In this document: in pieces, positions 16,936 to 26,007 of the stretch
Layout: the number at the start of each line of letters is the position of its first letter
Position numbering within the stretch: the first letter of the stretch is position 1
Origin: Enterobacter cancerogenus
GTDB lineage: Bacteria > Pseudomonadota > Gammaproteobacteria > Enterobacterales > Enterobacteriaceae
Length of the DNA stretch: 64,000 nucleotides
Direction: 5' to 3'
Assembly (NCBI GenBank): GCA_000773965.1
Contig: JRUP01000020.1
Location: 1 to 64,000, forward strand
Translations under genes and position numbers: made by a program
The notes under the pieces: model-generated
What the model was told of the DNA's origin: nothing
Databases searched by the model: none
The model's input: the letters and a program-made list of their open reading frames with translations, nothing else

Positions 16936-17394
16936 ATGAAAAAGATCGCAATGGTGGTGGCACTGTTTGTTTCTTCCAGCTGTTTTGCCAGCCAAACACC
17001 GCTGGAGGTGGTGAAAGAGTATATGGGCGCATGGAATCAGCATAATGCCCACAAGGCCGGAACCTACCTGGCAAAAGATGTGACCTATTATGATGCGGCC
17101 GTCGGCACTCCGGTAAAAGGCAATAGCGATGCCGAGAAAAATGTTATTAAAGCCTTTATTGATGGTGTGCCGGATTTGAAATGGCAGATGATCGGTAAAC
17201 CCGTTTATAACCATGACATTGTGGCTTTCGAATGGGTGTTCTCCGGCGTCAATAGCGGTGAATGGGCGGGTAGTCCGGCAACCAATAAACCGATTAAATT
17301 CCACGGTGTTTCATATATTAAAGTGAACGAGGGAAAAATCACTTATCAAGGTGATTATTACGACTCGAAGAAACTCGACGAACAATTAAAGTAA
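16936..17394 (+). CDS. Secreted SnoaL/NTF2-like protein
   Basis: 152 residues. N-terminal signal peptide MKKIAMVVALFVSSSCFA with cleavage after the Ala near 18. The mature part has the SnoaL/NTF2-like pattern: LEVVKEYMGAWNQHNAHKAGTYLAKDVTYYDAA, then IKAFIDGVPDLKWQM, FEWVFSG, and FHGVSYIKVNEGKITYQGDYYD. This is a cone-shaped ligand-binding or isomerase fold. A periplasmic member inside an amine-degradation operon is unusual; it may bind the substrate before import, but no function is known. It follows the aldehyde dehydrogenase by 15 bases. Confidence 0.75.
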   Translation: MKKIAMVVALFVSSSCFASQTPLEVVKEYMGAWNQHNAHKAGTYLAKDVTYYDAAVGTPVKGNSDAEKNVIKAFIDGVPDLKWQMIGKPVYNHDIVAFEWVFSGVNSGEWAGSPATNKPIKFHGVSYIKVNEGKITYQGDYYDSKKLDEQLK

Positions 17395-17466
17395 TTATTA
17401 ATAAATTGCATTCATGCCTGAATATTTACGGCAGGCATCGTATCGCTTGAAGAGAAGGTTCGAACA

Positions 17467-18738
17467 ATGAAAAACTCTGATTTCAATCAGCGTCGTCAGC
17501 GTGCTACACCGCGCGGCGTGGGCGTAATGTGCGATTTCTATGCACAGCAGGCGGATAATGCCACCATTACCGATGTTGAAGGCGCGGAATATATCGATTT
17601 CGCCGCCGGGATTGCCGTACTGAATACCGGACATCGTCACGCCAAAGTGGTAGAGGCGATTGAGAAACAGTTGGCACAGTTTACCCATACCGCCTATCAA
17701 ATTGTCCCTTACGAGAGTTATGTCGGGCTGGCTGAAAAAATCAATGAGCTGACCCCGATTGAAGGCGAGACCAAAACCGCCTTCTTTACCACCGGCGCAG
17801 AAGCGGTGGAAAACGCCATTAAAATTGCCCGTTGTCACACCGGACGCCCTGGCGTTATCGCTTTCGGTGGCGGCTTCCATGGCCGTACCTACATGACCAT
17901 GGCGCTGACCGGAAAGGTTAAGCCGTATAAAATCGGTTTTGGTCCATTCCCCGGCTCGGTATTCCATGCCATTTATCCTTCAGAAGCACGCGGTATCAGC
18001 GTGCAGGACAGCATTTGCTCGTTAGAGTCGCTGTTCCAGTGCGATATCGATCCACAGCAGGTTGCCGCAATTATCTTCGAACCAGTGCAGGGTGAGGGCG
18101 GTTTCAACGTTGCGCCTGCCGAGTTTGTTGAGGCGTTGCGTGACATCTGCGATCGGCACGGCATTGTTTTGATCGCCGATGAAGTGCAAAGCGGTTTTGC
18201 CCGTACCGGCAAACTGTTTGCCATGCAGCATTATCATCATCAGGCCGATCTGATGACCATGGCGAAAAGCCTGGCGGGCGGGATGCCACTCTCCGCCGTG
18301 GCGGGTAAGGCTGCCATTATGGATAGCCCGCTGCCGGGTGGTCTGGGTGGGACTTATGCAGGTAATCCTCTCTCCATCGCCGCCGCCCATGCAGTGATTG
18401 ATGCCATCAGTGAAGAAAAGCTGTGTGAACGTGCAGTTCATCTGGGAGCCAAACTGCGTTCGGTGCTGGAGAGTGCCGTAGAAACTTGTCCGGCACTGAG
18501 CGATGTGCGGGGTGTGGGTTCGATGATTGCCGCTGAATTCAGCGATCCCGCCACCGGTGCACCTTCTGCTGCTGCGGCTCAGGCCGTGCAAAAGCAGGCG
18601 CTGGCGCAAGGCTTGCTGTTGCTGACTTGCGGGCCGCATGGCAACGTCATCCGTTTCCTTTATCCGCTCACTATCCCTGATGCACAGTTTGATAAAGCGC
18701 TGATGATGGTGAAAGACGCATTACAGGCTGCAGTTTAA
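17467..18738 (+). CDS. 4-aminobutyrate aminotransferase-type enzyme
   Basis: 423 residues of class III PLP aminotransferase. Landmarks: FFTTGAEAVENAIKIAR (phosphate loop, near 106-122), GFHGRTYMTMALTG, IFEPVQGEGG, Asp238 in LIADEVQSGFARTG and the PLP Lys267 in MTMAKSLAGGMPL. These match GabT/PuuE, which transfer the amino group of GABA to 2-oxoglutarate to give succinate semialdehyde. It completes the oxidase, dehydrogenase and transaminase sequence of this cluster. No succinate-semialdehyde dehydrogenase is present in the window. Confidence 0.87.
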   Translation: MKNSDFNQRRQRATPRGVGVMCDFYAQQADNATITDVEGAEYIDFAAGIAVLNTGHRHAKVVEAIEKQLAQFTHTAYQIVPYESYVGLAEKINELTPIEGETKTAFFTTGAEAVENAIKIARCHTGRPGVIAFGGGFHGRTYMTMALTGKVKPYKIGFGPFPGSVFHAIYPSEARGISVQDSICSLESLFQCDIDPQQVAAIIFEPVQGEGGFNVAPAEFVEALRDICDRHGIVLIADEVQSGFARTGKLFAMQHYHHQADLMTMAKSLAGGMPLSAVAGKAAIMDSPLPGGLGGTYAGNPLSIAAAHAVIDAISEEKLCERAVHLGAKLRSVLESAVETCPALSDVRGVGSMIAAEFSDPATGAPSAAAAQAVQKQALAQGLLLLTCGPHGNVIRFLYPLTIPDAQFDKALMMVKDALQAAV

Positions 18739-18783
18739 GCACCGCGGTGTGAGGTCGGTGTCTAAAACGGCTGCATCATGCAC

Positions 18784-18810
18784 GAAAAAAAGCCCGCCAT
18801 TGGCGGGCTT
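18784..18810 (-). terminator. Terminator between gabT-like gene and ABC operon
   Basis: AAGCCCGCC ATT GGCGGGCTT stem with a run of six A on its left, which is a U-tract for minus-strand transcripts coming from the ABC operon. The hairpin may also stop plus-strand transcripts. Confidence 0.75.
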
Positions 18811-18957
18811 GATAGCAGCGGCTATCGAATAATCTCGTAGGTGACGCGCGTGTATGTACTGCAACCACGATTGTGGCAGTCCATTATTGCAGGAATATTT
18901 TGTTACTGAACATACCGTTTCCTGATGGCTGTATAGCCGTGGGCTTCAAGCGCTGAC

Positions 18958-19713
18958 TCATACGTATTGAATATTGAGCGCACCCTGTGCTGATGTCGTG
19001 ATCTGCGCCTGAACCCGCCACGTTGTGTGTATGCGTTCGGGTGTGAGTACTGCTTTGGGCTTACCCGTAGAAACCACACGACCCTGATCGAGTACCACAA
19101 GGTGTTGGCAATATTTTGCCGCCAGATTCAGATCGTGAAGAGCAATCACCACCGTCACGGGCAGCGAAGAGATAAGACGCATCAATTCAAGCTGGAATTG
19201 GATGTCGAGGTGATTGACGGGCTCATCCAGCAGTAAAACATCCGGTTTTTGCGCCAGTGCGCGGGCGATTTGGCAACGTTGGCGCTCACCGCCGGATAAT
19301 CGTTGCCAGCAGCGGTCGACCAAATTTTCCAGTTGCATTAACTCCACAGCCTCGTCAACGGCGCTGGCATCCTCTGCCGTCCAGAACTGGAATGCGCCAC
19401 GATGAGGTGTGCGCCCGAGACGAATAATGTCAATCACCGTGAGTTCATCATCGGCCTCGGAGTGTTGCGGGACAAAGGCCAGTTTGCGCGCCAGCTGATT
19501 GCGCGAAAGTTGGTTCAACCTTACTTCTCCGAGCGTTATCTTCGCGCCCGAATTAGGCATTAGCCCAGCCAGAGCACGCAGTAGCGTAGATTTTCCTGAA
19601 CCGTTGGGCCCAAGCAAACCTACGGTTGCAGACTGAGCAGCGTCGAAGGAGACCGTGGTGAGGATGCGACGCGCTTGCAGTTGGACGCTGAGGTCACTGA
19701 CCGATATCGTCAT
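18958..19713 (-). CDS. ABC transporter ATPase (FecE/BtuD type)
   Basis: 251 residues. Walker A GPNGSGKST at about 34-42, Q-loop in FVPQHSEADDELTVIDIIRLGR, signature LSGGERQRCQIARALAQ, Walker B VLLLDEP and the H-loop in VIALHDLNLAAKYC. Class typical of iron-chelate, haem and cobalamin importers. Three bases separate it from the permease gene, so the order on the minus strand is binding protein, permease, ATPase. The Zur-like site before the first gene suggests a zinc-related cargo. Confidence 0.88.
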   Translation of the reverse strand: MTISVSDLSVQLQARRILTTVSFDAAQSATVGLLGPNGSGKSTLLRALAGLMPNSGAKITLGEVRLNQLSRNQLARKLAFVPQHSEADDELTVIDIIRLGRTPHRGAFQFWTAEDASAVDEAVELMQLENLVDRCWQRLSGGERQRCQIARALAQKPDVLLLDEPVNHLDIQFQLELMRLISSLPVTVVIALHDLNLAAKYCQHLVVLDQGRVVSTGKPKAVLTPERIHTTWRVQAQITTSAQGALNIQYV

Positions 19714-19716
19714 CGT

Positions 19717-20739
19717 TTAGTTGCCCTTTCGTTGATAGAGAAGGAAGGCAAAAGCAGGGGCGCCCACCAATGCAGTCACCACGCCAATGGGTAAAACCTG
19801 ATGTGCGATCAACGTTCTCGATATCAAGTCGGCAAGGATCATAAAATGGCAGCCCGACAGGAATGTCACGGGAAGGGTGATAAGGTGTCGCTGTCCAACC
19901 AGCATGCGGGTCACGTGCGGGATGACCAATCCGACAAATCCCACCGCCCCAATTGAGCTGACAATCACCGCCGTGATGAATGCCGTAATCAACAGCAACA
20001 CCACCCGCACTTTCACAACCGGAGTACCTAACGTTACCGAGACATCGACACCAAATGAAAACGTATCCAGCGTGCGTGCATAGCACATGATCACCCCAAA
20101 TCCGCTGACGATGACGATGGCGCACAGAACGGCATCTGGCCAGCGAACGCCGCTTAAACTGCCTAAGAGCCAAAACATCACACCGCGCGATTGCTCCGCA
20201 TTGGCTGATGTACTGACGATGTAAGACGTGAGCGCATTGAACAGCTGTGTTCCGGCAATACCAGCCAAAATGATGCGCCCGGTGTTTTCCCCCATCCCTC
20301 TTGAGAGCAAAATAATCAAGCCAAACGCCAGGCAAGCGCCGGCAAAGGCACCACTGCCAACCGTCAACACGCCGCTGCCAATACCCAGCAGCATCACCAT
20401 TACGGCCCCGGTGGAAGCACCCGCAGAGATACCCAACAGATAGGGGTCCGCCAGCGGGTTTCTTAACAACGATTGCAACACCAGGCCGCAAAGGGCTAAG
20501 CCACCTCCGCTGCATGCCGCCATGAAGGCCCGACTCATCCGATATTGCCAGACGATGCCAGCCTCAACGGGAGGGAGATCATAATGCGTCAAGCCCACCC
20601 CGTTGGTGATCGCCTGGAAGGTGGCGCTCAATGAAATGGACATATCGCCAATGCTGGATGAGAAGATCATCATCACGGGCAGGCTGATAAGGCCCGTGAT
20701 GAAAATGAAGCCGATCTTGAATGGGTAAGCCCGATTCAT
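19717..20739 (-). CDS. FecCD-family ABC permease
   Basis: 340 residues from the ATG at 20739, directly after the binding-protein stop; an earlier TTG at 20757 would overlap it. About ten hydrophobic segments. FecCD motifs are clear: GGGLALCGLVLQSLLRNPLADPYLLGISAGAS and SSIGAVGFVGLVIPHVTRMLVGQRH, the latter the ATPase-coupling region. Forms the membrane channel for a metal-chelate importer with the neighbouring genes. Confidence 0.87.
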   Translation of the reverse strand: MNRAYPFKIGFIFITGLISLPVMMIFSSSIGDMSISLSATFQAITNGVGLTHYDLPPVEAGIVWQYRMSRAFMAACSGGGLALCGLVLQSLLRNPLADPYLLGISAGASTGAVMVMLLGIGSGVLTVGSGAFAGACLAFGLIILLSRGMGENTGRIILAGIAGTQLFNALTSYIVSTSANAEQSRGVMFWLLGSLSGVRWPDAVLCAIVIVSGFGVIMCYARTLDTFSFGVDVSVTLGTPVVKVRVVLLLITAFITAVIVSSIGAVGFVGLVIPHVTRMLVGQRHLITLPVTFLSGCHFMILADLISRTLIAHQVLPIGVVTALVGAPAFAFLLYQRKGN

Positions 20740-20740
20740 A

Positions 20741-21748
20741 CTATTTAAACGCGGCAATCTGCTGACCGATCAGCTCAACCGCATCGACATTGCGCAGGGA
20801 TGGATTGAGTGACATCGCTGGCACGACCACGATATGACCCTGTTTGACCGCACTCATTTCTCGTGTAACGGGATCGCTGGTGAGAAAGGCCTGTTTTATG
20901 GCGACATCATCGGCTGGATACAGCCTTCTCTCCATGCTGGCGATGACGATGATGTCGGGCTGAGACTGTGCGATATGTTCCCAACTCACGGCGGGCCATT
21001 CATCGGAGGAATCAATGATATTTTTGAGGCCTAGAGTCTGAGTGATCCAGCCTGGCGCACCATCACTGCCTGCGATCCACGGATCGCCTTTAAGGCGTGT
21101 GCTTGAGAACCAATACACCACCTTAAGGGGTTTGCTGGTGTGAAGCGCCGCCTGTTGTTGTGCCTGAACGATTCGTGCAGATAACTTCTCCTTTAAGGCC
21201 TCGCCACGCTCCGTCACATCGAAGATGTTGGCAAGCGCGGTGATTTCATCATAAATCACGTCAATCGAGTAAGGTTTCACGCGCGTACCGTCGCCGTTTG
21301 AAGTGGCGGTGACCGATTTGCCCTGACAATCAGCAGGTGAAATCCAGGTTTTGATGCCCAGTTGTTCGAATTGATCGCGAGTAGCGACTTCACCCTGAGG
21401 CCCAACATGCCAGCTGTACTGCGCCAAAACCAAATCAGGTTTTTGCGCGACGACGGCTTCAAACCCCGGTGAGTTGTCCGCAAGGCGCTTAAGACCACTG
21501 CCTGCCTGCGCTAACTCAGGAGGGAGAGGGCCGAACCAGACGGCGGTTCCCGCGATTTTACTCCCCAGGCCAAGCGCCAGAAGGAGTTCAGTTTCATGCT
21601 GACCAATGGTCACCACGCGTGCAGGTGGTCGTGAAAAGGTTTCCGTTTTACCGCAGTTTTCAATGTTGAGTGGAAAGGCGGAAGCCAGTGCGGCTGAACT
21701 GCTGAATACCATTATGAGTGCTAAAAGGCGGGTCGAAAAAGTGCGCAT
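20741..21748 (-). CDS. Metal-chelate ABC substrate-binding protein (FecB/BtuF type)
   Basis: 335 residues from the ATG at 21748 (MRTFSTRLLALIMVFSSSAALASA signal peptide); an in-frame ATG at 21787 lies inside the operator and is rejected. Helical-backbone binding protein: RVVTIGQHETELLLALGLGSKIAGTAVWFG, FEAVVAQKPDLVLAQYS and SWEHIAQSQPDIIVIASMERR. It contains two mature Cys residues (near ENCGK and ADCQGK). Periplasmic receptor of the importer. A Zur-like palindrome is 21-41 bases upstream, so it is expected to be induced by zinc shortage. Confidence 0.85.
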   Translation of the reverse strand: MRTFSTRLLALIMVFSSSAALASAFPLNIENCGKTETFSRPPARVVTIGQHETELLLALGLGSKIAGTAVWFGPLPPELAQAGSGLKRLADNSPGFEAVVAQKPDLVLAQYSWHVGPQGEVATRDQFEQLGIKTWISPADCQGKSVTATSNGDGTRVKPYSIDVIYDEITALANIFDVTERGEALKEKLSARIVQAQQQAALHTSKPLKVVYWFSSTRLKGDPWIAGSDGAPGWITQTLGLKNIIDSSDEWPAVSWEHIAQSQPDIIVIASMERRLYPADDVAIKQAFLTSDPVTREMSAVKQGHIVVVPAMSLNPSLRNVDAVELIGQQIAAFK

Positions 21749-21768
21749 GATTAACCGATTATGTAGTG

Positions 21769-21789
21769 TTATGTTATAACGTAACATAA
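21769..21789. promoter_or_regulatory. Zur-like operator
   Basis: Perfect 8-bp inverted repeat TTATGTTA-TAACG-TAACATAA. The core TGTTATAACGTAACA differs by very few bases from the gammaproteobacterial Zur core as I recall it (TGTTATANTATAACA). It lies 21 bases before the binding-protein start. Confidence 0.6.
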
Positions 21790-21863
21790 TGGCAAGCCTG
21801 ATGTATTCATGTCAATTGATTCTGATACCCATTGTTAGTGTTAAGTGTTAAGGCTGTTGAAGC

Positions 21864-21884
21864 GAAGTCCGTGGCCCGGACTTC
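21864..21884 (-). terminator. Hairpin after the PanE-like gene
   Basis: Perfect 8-bp stem GAAGTCCG TGGCC CGGACTTC, 10 bases past the minus-strand stop at 21894. No clear U-tract follows. Confidence 0.45.
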
Positions 21885-21893
21885 ACTCTGATC

Positions 21894-22784
21894 TTAACCC
21901 GGACCATCACTCCCTGCCGCTAGCAGAGGCACCACCACATCACTGATCGGTGTCGCGATGCCTTGTGCTTTGCCGCGTCGCTGCACCACGCCATTACGGA
22001 TGTCCCACTCAAGCGGGCGATTGGCCTGACGATCCGCCAGGATCGAGGTGCCTAAATCTGCCGGGGCGCGATGGAAGCCAGCCATAATTTCGTGCGGCAC
22101 GTTGTCGCTCAGATTGGCGCCTTCCGCACGCGCCACAGTCAGACACTCCCGCAGATAGGCCAGACCCAGCTCGGTGATATCTTCGCGCTGAAACATCCCG
22201 GCGCGGCGATTGGCGAGCACCATTAAACCGGCGACGGCGTTTTGCAACAGTTTGCGCCAGGCAAGGGTGAGGAAATCTGCCTCCAATTCGACCGCACAGC
22301 GCGAGTCTTGCAGTGCTTGCACAATACGCTGTGCTGGCGCGACGTCGGGCACAGTCAGGCGCGGCTTCGCGCGTAACCATACCGAGGCATCAGGCTCGCG
22401 CTGAGCCGGGAACCACACCACAGAAGGCAGCACCGTTGCGCCATTGACCAACGGCGACAACTGCTCGACTTGCTCTACACCATTTTGCAGCGCGCATACC
22501 ACTGTATTCTCATCGCACAACACCGCCAGCCAGGGAGCAATTTCCGCCACCTGGGTGGTTTTGACCGCCACAAACACCAAATCAAAGGGGGTGGCGATCA
22601 CCTCAGGATTGCTCAGCACCGGGCCAGGCACCACAACCTCACCGTCTTCGTGGCGCAGCAGCAATTGCGCATGCGCTGTGCGCCCGCACAGTTGTGGCGT
22701 GCGATTCACTTCATGCAGTGCAGCAGCCACAGTGGTGCCGATGGCGCCGGGTCCGACAAGGGCGATGGTTGGAAACTCAGACAT
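21894..22784 (-). CDS. 2-dehydropantoate 2-reductase family protein (PanE/ApbA-like)
   Basis: 296 residues from the ATG at 22784 (MSEFPTIALVGPGAIG), which follows AGGAGA; the open frame extends 23 codons further up without a ribosome site. Rossmann motif GPGAIGTTVAAAL, then LVFVAVKTTQ, CALQNGVEQVEQL, and the catalytic Lys in TLAWRKLLQNAVAGLMVLANR typical of ketopantoate reductases. Paralogues of PanE reduce other 2-oxo acids, and this gene stands alone, so pantothenate synthesis is only one option. Confidence 0.8.
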   Translation of the reverse strand: MSEFPTIALVGPGAIGTTVAAALHEVNRTPQLCGRTAHAQLLLRHEDGEVVVPGPVLSNPEVIATPFDLVFVAVKTTQVAEIAPWLAVLCDENTVVCALQNGVEQVEQLSPLVNGATVLPSVVWFPAQREPDASVWLRAKPRLTVPDVAPAQRIVQALQDSRCAVELEADFLTLAWRKLLQNAVAGLMVLANRRAGMFQREDITELGLAYLRECLTVARAEGANLSDNVPHEIMAGFHRAPADLGTSILADRQANRPLEWDIRNGVVQRRGKAQGIATPISDVVVPLLAAGSDGPG

Positions 22785-22939
22785 GCAGTTATTCTCCTGT
22801 TTATCCAGTGCTGGCCTCAGGGTCAGCGAAAACTCACTATTACAGCCTGGCATTGTGACTGAATGATGTGCGTTCCATCGGCCAGATAGAAAAATAATAG
22901 CGCGGGATAATCACTCAACCCCTGCCTTAAAAGGGCGAA

Positions 22940-23689
22940 TTACAGCAGGGCTATCTGTTTCTGTTGCAGCAGTTGCTGCATCTCAGCATCAGGTTCTCCA
23001 TCAACAATCAGTGTACTGGCCAGTGACAGATCACCAATAGCGAACGCCGAGGCTGAGTTGAGTTTCTCTTTAGAGACCATCACCACCGTTTCCGCCGCAC
23101 GCGCCGTCAGTGCACGTTTTACACCGGCTTCTTCGTAATTACCCGTAGTTAACCCTGCGGTTTTGTGTACTCCGGTGACGCCCATGAAAAACAGGTCTGC
23201 ATTGATGCGTGCAATGGCTTCGATCACCGCAGATCCCACGGCAACCACCGAGTGACGATACAGTTGGCCGCCAATCAGAATCACCTCAACCAGAGGAAAA
23301 TCAACCAGGGCGACGGCAATACTCGGACTGTGCGTCACCACGGTAAAGGCCAGTTCTTTGGGCAGCAGTTGCACCATTTCCGCTGTGGTTGTACCGCCAT
23401 CGATGATCACCACCTGTCCCGGCTGGATCAGTTGAACGGCTTTTTGCGCGATCAGGCGCTTAGAAGTGATTTGCACGTTTTTGCGTGTTTCAAAAGGGGC
23501 AATAGCAGCAGAAACCGGCAGCGCTCCCCCGTGAACACGTTGCAGTAATCCCTCGCTGGCCAACTCCCTTAAGTCACGGCGAATCGAGTCCTCAGAGACG
23601 CTAAAGCGCTGGCTTAGCTCGCTTGACATCACTTGCTGTTCATCGGCAAGAATCGTCAATATCTGCTGTTTACGTTGACTGGAAAGCAT
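22940..23689 (-). CDS. DeoR-family transcriptional regulator
   Basis: 249 residues from the ATG at 23689 ([19 protein letters not shown]); the longer open frame overlaps the divergent NudK gene and is rejected. DeoR winged helix [33 protein letters not shown] at about 22-54, then the sugar-phosphate binding domain with [16 protein letters not shown] and [25 protein letters not shown]. Divergent from NudK with only 82 bases between the start codons, so the regulator may control that operon. Effector unknown. Confidence 0.86.
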   Translation of the reverse strand: MLSSQRKQQILTILADEQQVMSSELSQRFSVSEDSIRRDLRELASEGLLQRVHGGALPVSAAIAPFETRKNVQITSKRLIAQKAVQLIQPGQVVIIDGGTTTAEMVQLLPKELAFTVVTHSPSIAVALVDFPLVEVILIGGQLYRHSVVAVGSAVIEAIARINADLFFMGVTGVHKTAGLTTGNYEEAGVKRALTARAAETVVMVSKEKLNSASAFAIGDLSLASTLIVDGEPDAEMQQLLQQKQIALL

Positions 23690-23771
23690 AATTTTCTCAT
23701 TCGTGTTTTTGCTTGTATGTGCACGATTATGCATGATAACGTCTGTTTTGTCAGCCATCGGGAGACCAAAC

Positions 23772-24362
23772 ATGCAGCATAAAGTGCGCAATATTCGTGA
23801 GCAGTTGTTATCCGACAACTGGTACACCTTAAAAAAATACACCTTCGATTTACAGCGTGCCGACGGCAGTTGGCAACAGCAAAGCCGCGAAGCTTACGAC
23901 CGTGGCAATGGTGCGGTGATCCTACTTTATAACCGCCATAAACAGACAGTCGTCCTGACACGGCAATTCCGCTTTCCCATCTTTATCCATGGGCATGATG
24001 GCTTTTTGATCGAGGCAGCAGCCGGTTTGCTGGATAACGCCTCGCCGGAAACGCGCATTATTGCCGAGGCAGAAGAAGAAACTGGTTACACTGTCACAAA
24101 TATTGAGAAGGTGATGGAGGCTTATATGAGTCCGGGTTCGGTGACGGAGAAGTTGTTTTTCTTTATCGCGGAATATCACGATGGCGACCAAAAGCATGCT
24201 GGCGGCGGTCTGGAGGAAGAGGGGGAAGATATCGAAGTACTGGAGTGGCCCTTCGCACGCGCCATGGACGCGATCCGAAACGGTGAAATCGAAGATGCCA
24301 AAACCATCATGTTGCTGCAACACCTGGCATTAAACATTCAATTTAAGGAGAAAGCGCAATGA
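23772..24362 (+). CDS. nudK: GDP-mannose pyrophosphatase NudK-like Nudix hydrolase
   Basis: 196 residues from the ATG at 23772, preceded by GGGAGA. Full-length similarity to NudK by eye: [20 protein letters not shown], the Nudix box [42 protein letters not shown] and [34 protein letters not shown]. NudK splits GDP-mannose into mannose-1-phosphate and GMP. The stop overlaps the next gene by 4 bases. Usual length for the family is about 190 residues. Confidence 0.85.
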   Translation: MQHKVRNIREQLLSDNWYTLKKYTFDLQRADGSWQQQSREAYDRGNGAVILLYNRHKQTVVLTRQFRFPIFIHGHDGFLIEAAAGLLDNASPETRIIAEAEEETGYTVTNIEKVMEAYMSPGSVTEKLFFFIAEYHDGDQKHAGGGLEEEGEDIEVLEWPFARAMDAIRNGEIEDAKTIMLLQHLALNIQFKEKAQ

Positions 24363-24718
24363 TGATTTTGATCGCAGGTCCGGTTCGCAGTGGCACAAAC
24401 GGTGACCTGCAACTGATTGAGCAGAACATGCAGAAACTCGATCACATGGCGTTGCAGGTTTATCAAAAGGGCCATACCCCGGTGATAGGGGAATGGCTGG
24501 CGTTACCGCTCGCCACTGCGGCGGGTTCACAGCGGATTGGGGATGAAATCAGTGAAGCCTTCCTCTATCCCGTTGCGCATCGTCTTATTCAAAGCTGTGA
24601 TGCCGTTTTACGCATGCCCGGCGCCTCAACGGGTGCGGATAAGGATGTGCAAGTCGCCAGGGCTTTGGGGCTAAGTATTTTTCACGATATTGAACAGATC
24701 CCCTTGGTTCAAGCCTAA
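24359..24718 (+). CDS. DUF4406-like protein (nucleoside deoxyribosyltransferase fold)
   Basis: 119 residues, coupled to NudK by an ATGA overlap. Begins [23 protein letters not shown] and has [17 protein letters not shown], then [37 protein letters not shown]. This is the compact Rossmann-like fold of DUF4406 and nucleoside 2-deoxyribosyltransferases, where GPVR and PGAS-GAD-EVAxA line the nucleotide pocket. The partnership with NudK suggests a nucleotide-sugar or nucleoside salvage role, unproven. Start could be the first or second ATG. Confidence 0.72.
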   Translation: MMILIAGPVRSGTNGDLQLIEQNMQKLDHMALQVYQKGHTPVIGEWLALPLATAAGSQRIGDEISEAFLYPVAHRLIQSCDAVLRMPGASTGADKDVQVARALGLSIFHDIEQIPLVQA

Positions 24719-24802
24719 ACCGGATACATATAGACAGGCAGGGCTAGCAGTGTTTTGCCCATTTGATCGCCAATGGCGAGGGATATTGCTAAGGAGGATG
24801 TG

Positions 24803-25435
24803 ATGACGGAAAGAACCTACTATTTCAGCGATCTGCTGGAGATGGACACGGAAGTGTTGCGTTGTGAAGTGCAGGAAGACGGCCAGTTTCGTGTACAGCT
24901 GGCGGCAACACTATTTCATCCGCAAGGCGGTGGGCAACCCGCTGACAAGGGCACGATAGGCGATGCCAATGTGCTTCAGCTCATCCAGGACGAGGGTGAG
25001 TTAATCCATATCACTGACCGCGAAGTGGCGCTGGGCTGCGTGCATATCCAAATTGATGCGACATTGCGTAAGCTGCATACCCGTTACCATTCTGCGGGGC
25101 ATCTGATTGCTTATGCCGGCGAGAAGTTTGGCTGGTTAGGTTACAAAGGCGATCATCGGCCCGGCAATGGACGTATCGTTTTTAAACCGCAGGGCGAACC
25201 GCAAACCGTTGATGACTTGGCCATCGCTGAAGGTGTCGATGCGCTGGTGGCGCAGGATTTAGCGCGCGTGCTGCGGGATGACGCCGGACGCAGAATGGTC
25301 AGTTGGGGCGAGCTCACACCTTACGCCTGCGGTGGCACGCATGTGCAACGCACCGGAGACGTTGGCGATATCGTCATTACCCGAGTGAAAGAGAAGAAGG
25401 GCGAACTTTCGGTGCAGTATGAAGTGCGGGATTGA
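24803..25435 (+). CDS. AlaX-like alanyl-tRNA editing protein
   Basis: 210 residues from the ATG at 24803, after AAGGAGG. The stand-alone AlaRS editing domain is evident: FHPQGGGQPADKGTI near 38-52, zinc ligands H96 and H100 in RYHSAGHL, and C176/H180 in ACGGTHVQRTGDVGDIVI. Such proteins hydrolyse serine or glycine misattached to tRNA-Ala in the cytoplasm. Size and motif order are normal for the family. It stands 84 bases after the previous operon. Confidence 0.84.
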   Translation: MTERTYYFSDLLEMDTEVLRCEVQEDGQFRVQLAATLFHPQGGGQPADKGTIGDANVLQLIQDEGELIHITDREVALGCVHIQIDATLRKLHTRYHSAGHLIAYAGEKFGWLGYKGDHRPGNGRIVFKPQGEPQTVDDLAIAEGVDALVAQDLARVLRDDAGRRMVSWGELTPYACGGTHVQRTGDVGDIVITRVKEKKGELSVQYEVRD

Positions 25436-25438
25436 TGA

Positions 25439-25458
25439 GCAGGCGGATTAACGCCTGC
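25439..25458. terminator. Hairpin between convergent AlaX and CarG-like genes
   Basis: Perfect 7-bp stem GCAGGCG GATTAA CGCCTGC in the 29-base gap between convergent stops. No U-tract in either direction, so efficiency is uncertain. Confidence 0.5.
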
Positions 25459-25464
25459 ACTGCG

Positions 25465-26007
25465 CTACTTAAATTCATCTGTATTTAATTGTGCGAAAGC
25501 CTGATCAACATCGCTATACGCTTGTGAGGTGGTATAACTGCCAGACAGCTGCCAATAAAAAACCGGAGCGCCAGGTTCTTCGCTGCTTTCCGCTACCCGA
25601 TAGCGAGAGAATTTTATTTGCGCGGCTTCAGTCAGATCATCATTGTCCTGATTTGACGAGAATTTCATCGCGCGGACCAGGTAATAAACGCCCTGGATAT
25701 TGTGCAGTTCAAAACCAATGATTTTGTCAGAGGAACCCGCCAGACGAAAATCCGACCAGGTAAAACCATCATCATCCGGAACTGGTAAAATAAACCAGTT
25801 GCCGTTTTTATTGATGAAGGCAGATAGCGTCTGGCTGGGATGCGAGGTGTTATTGTCAAAGGTCGCAGAGACCAGCAAATCCGGGACGCCATCCTGATTA
25901 AGATCGATATTATTCGCCCCTGCCAGCAACCCGACCCGCGTAGCACCCTGCGCACCGAAAACGGTACATAATGACAGAACGATAAACGCGAAAGTTTTTA
26001 ATTTCAC
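25465..26007 (-). CDS. Periplasmic CarG-like protein
   Basis: 180 residues starting at a GTG (AGGAAAG upstream). Signal peptide MKLKTFAFIVLSLCTVFGAQG. The mature start GANNIDLNQDGVPDLLVSATFDNNTSHPSQTL contains a calcium-type DxNxDGxxD loop and resembles, from memory, CarG, the carbapenem self-protection protein of Serratia/Pectobacterium. The rest (WFILPVPDDDGFTWSDFRLAGSSDKIIGFEL) fits a secreted beta-rich domain. No carbapenem synthesis genes are near, so a resistance role is only a possibility. Confidence 0.55.
   Translation of the reverse strand: MKLKTFAFIVLSLCTVFGAQGATRVGLLAGANNIDLNQDGVPDLLVSATFDNNTSHPSQTLSAFINKNGNWFILPVPDDDGFTWSDFRLAGSSDKIIGFELHNIQGVYYLVRAMKFSSNQDNDDLTEAAQIKFSRYRVAESSEEPGAPVFYWQLSGSYTTSQAYSDVDQAFAQLNTDEFK

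Noticed and set aside
18811..18957. Minus-strand small frames downstream of the ABC ATPase gene, including one reading MDCHNRGCSTYTRVTYEIIR
   Set aside because: Too short (20 residues), with no convincing ribosome site and no family match. A remnant is possible.
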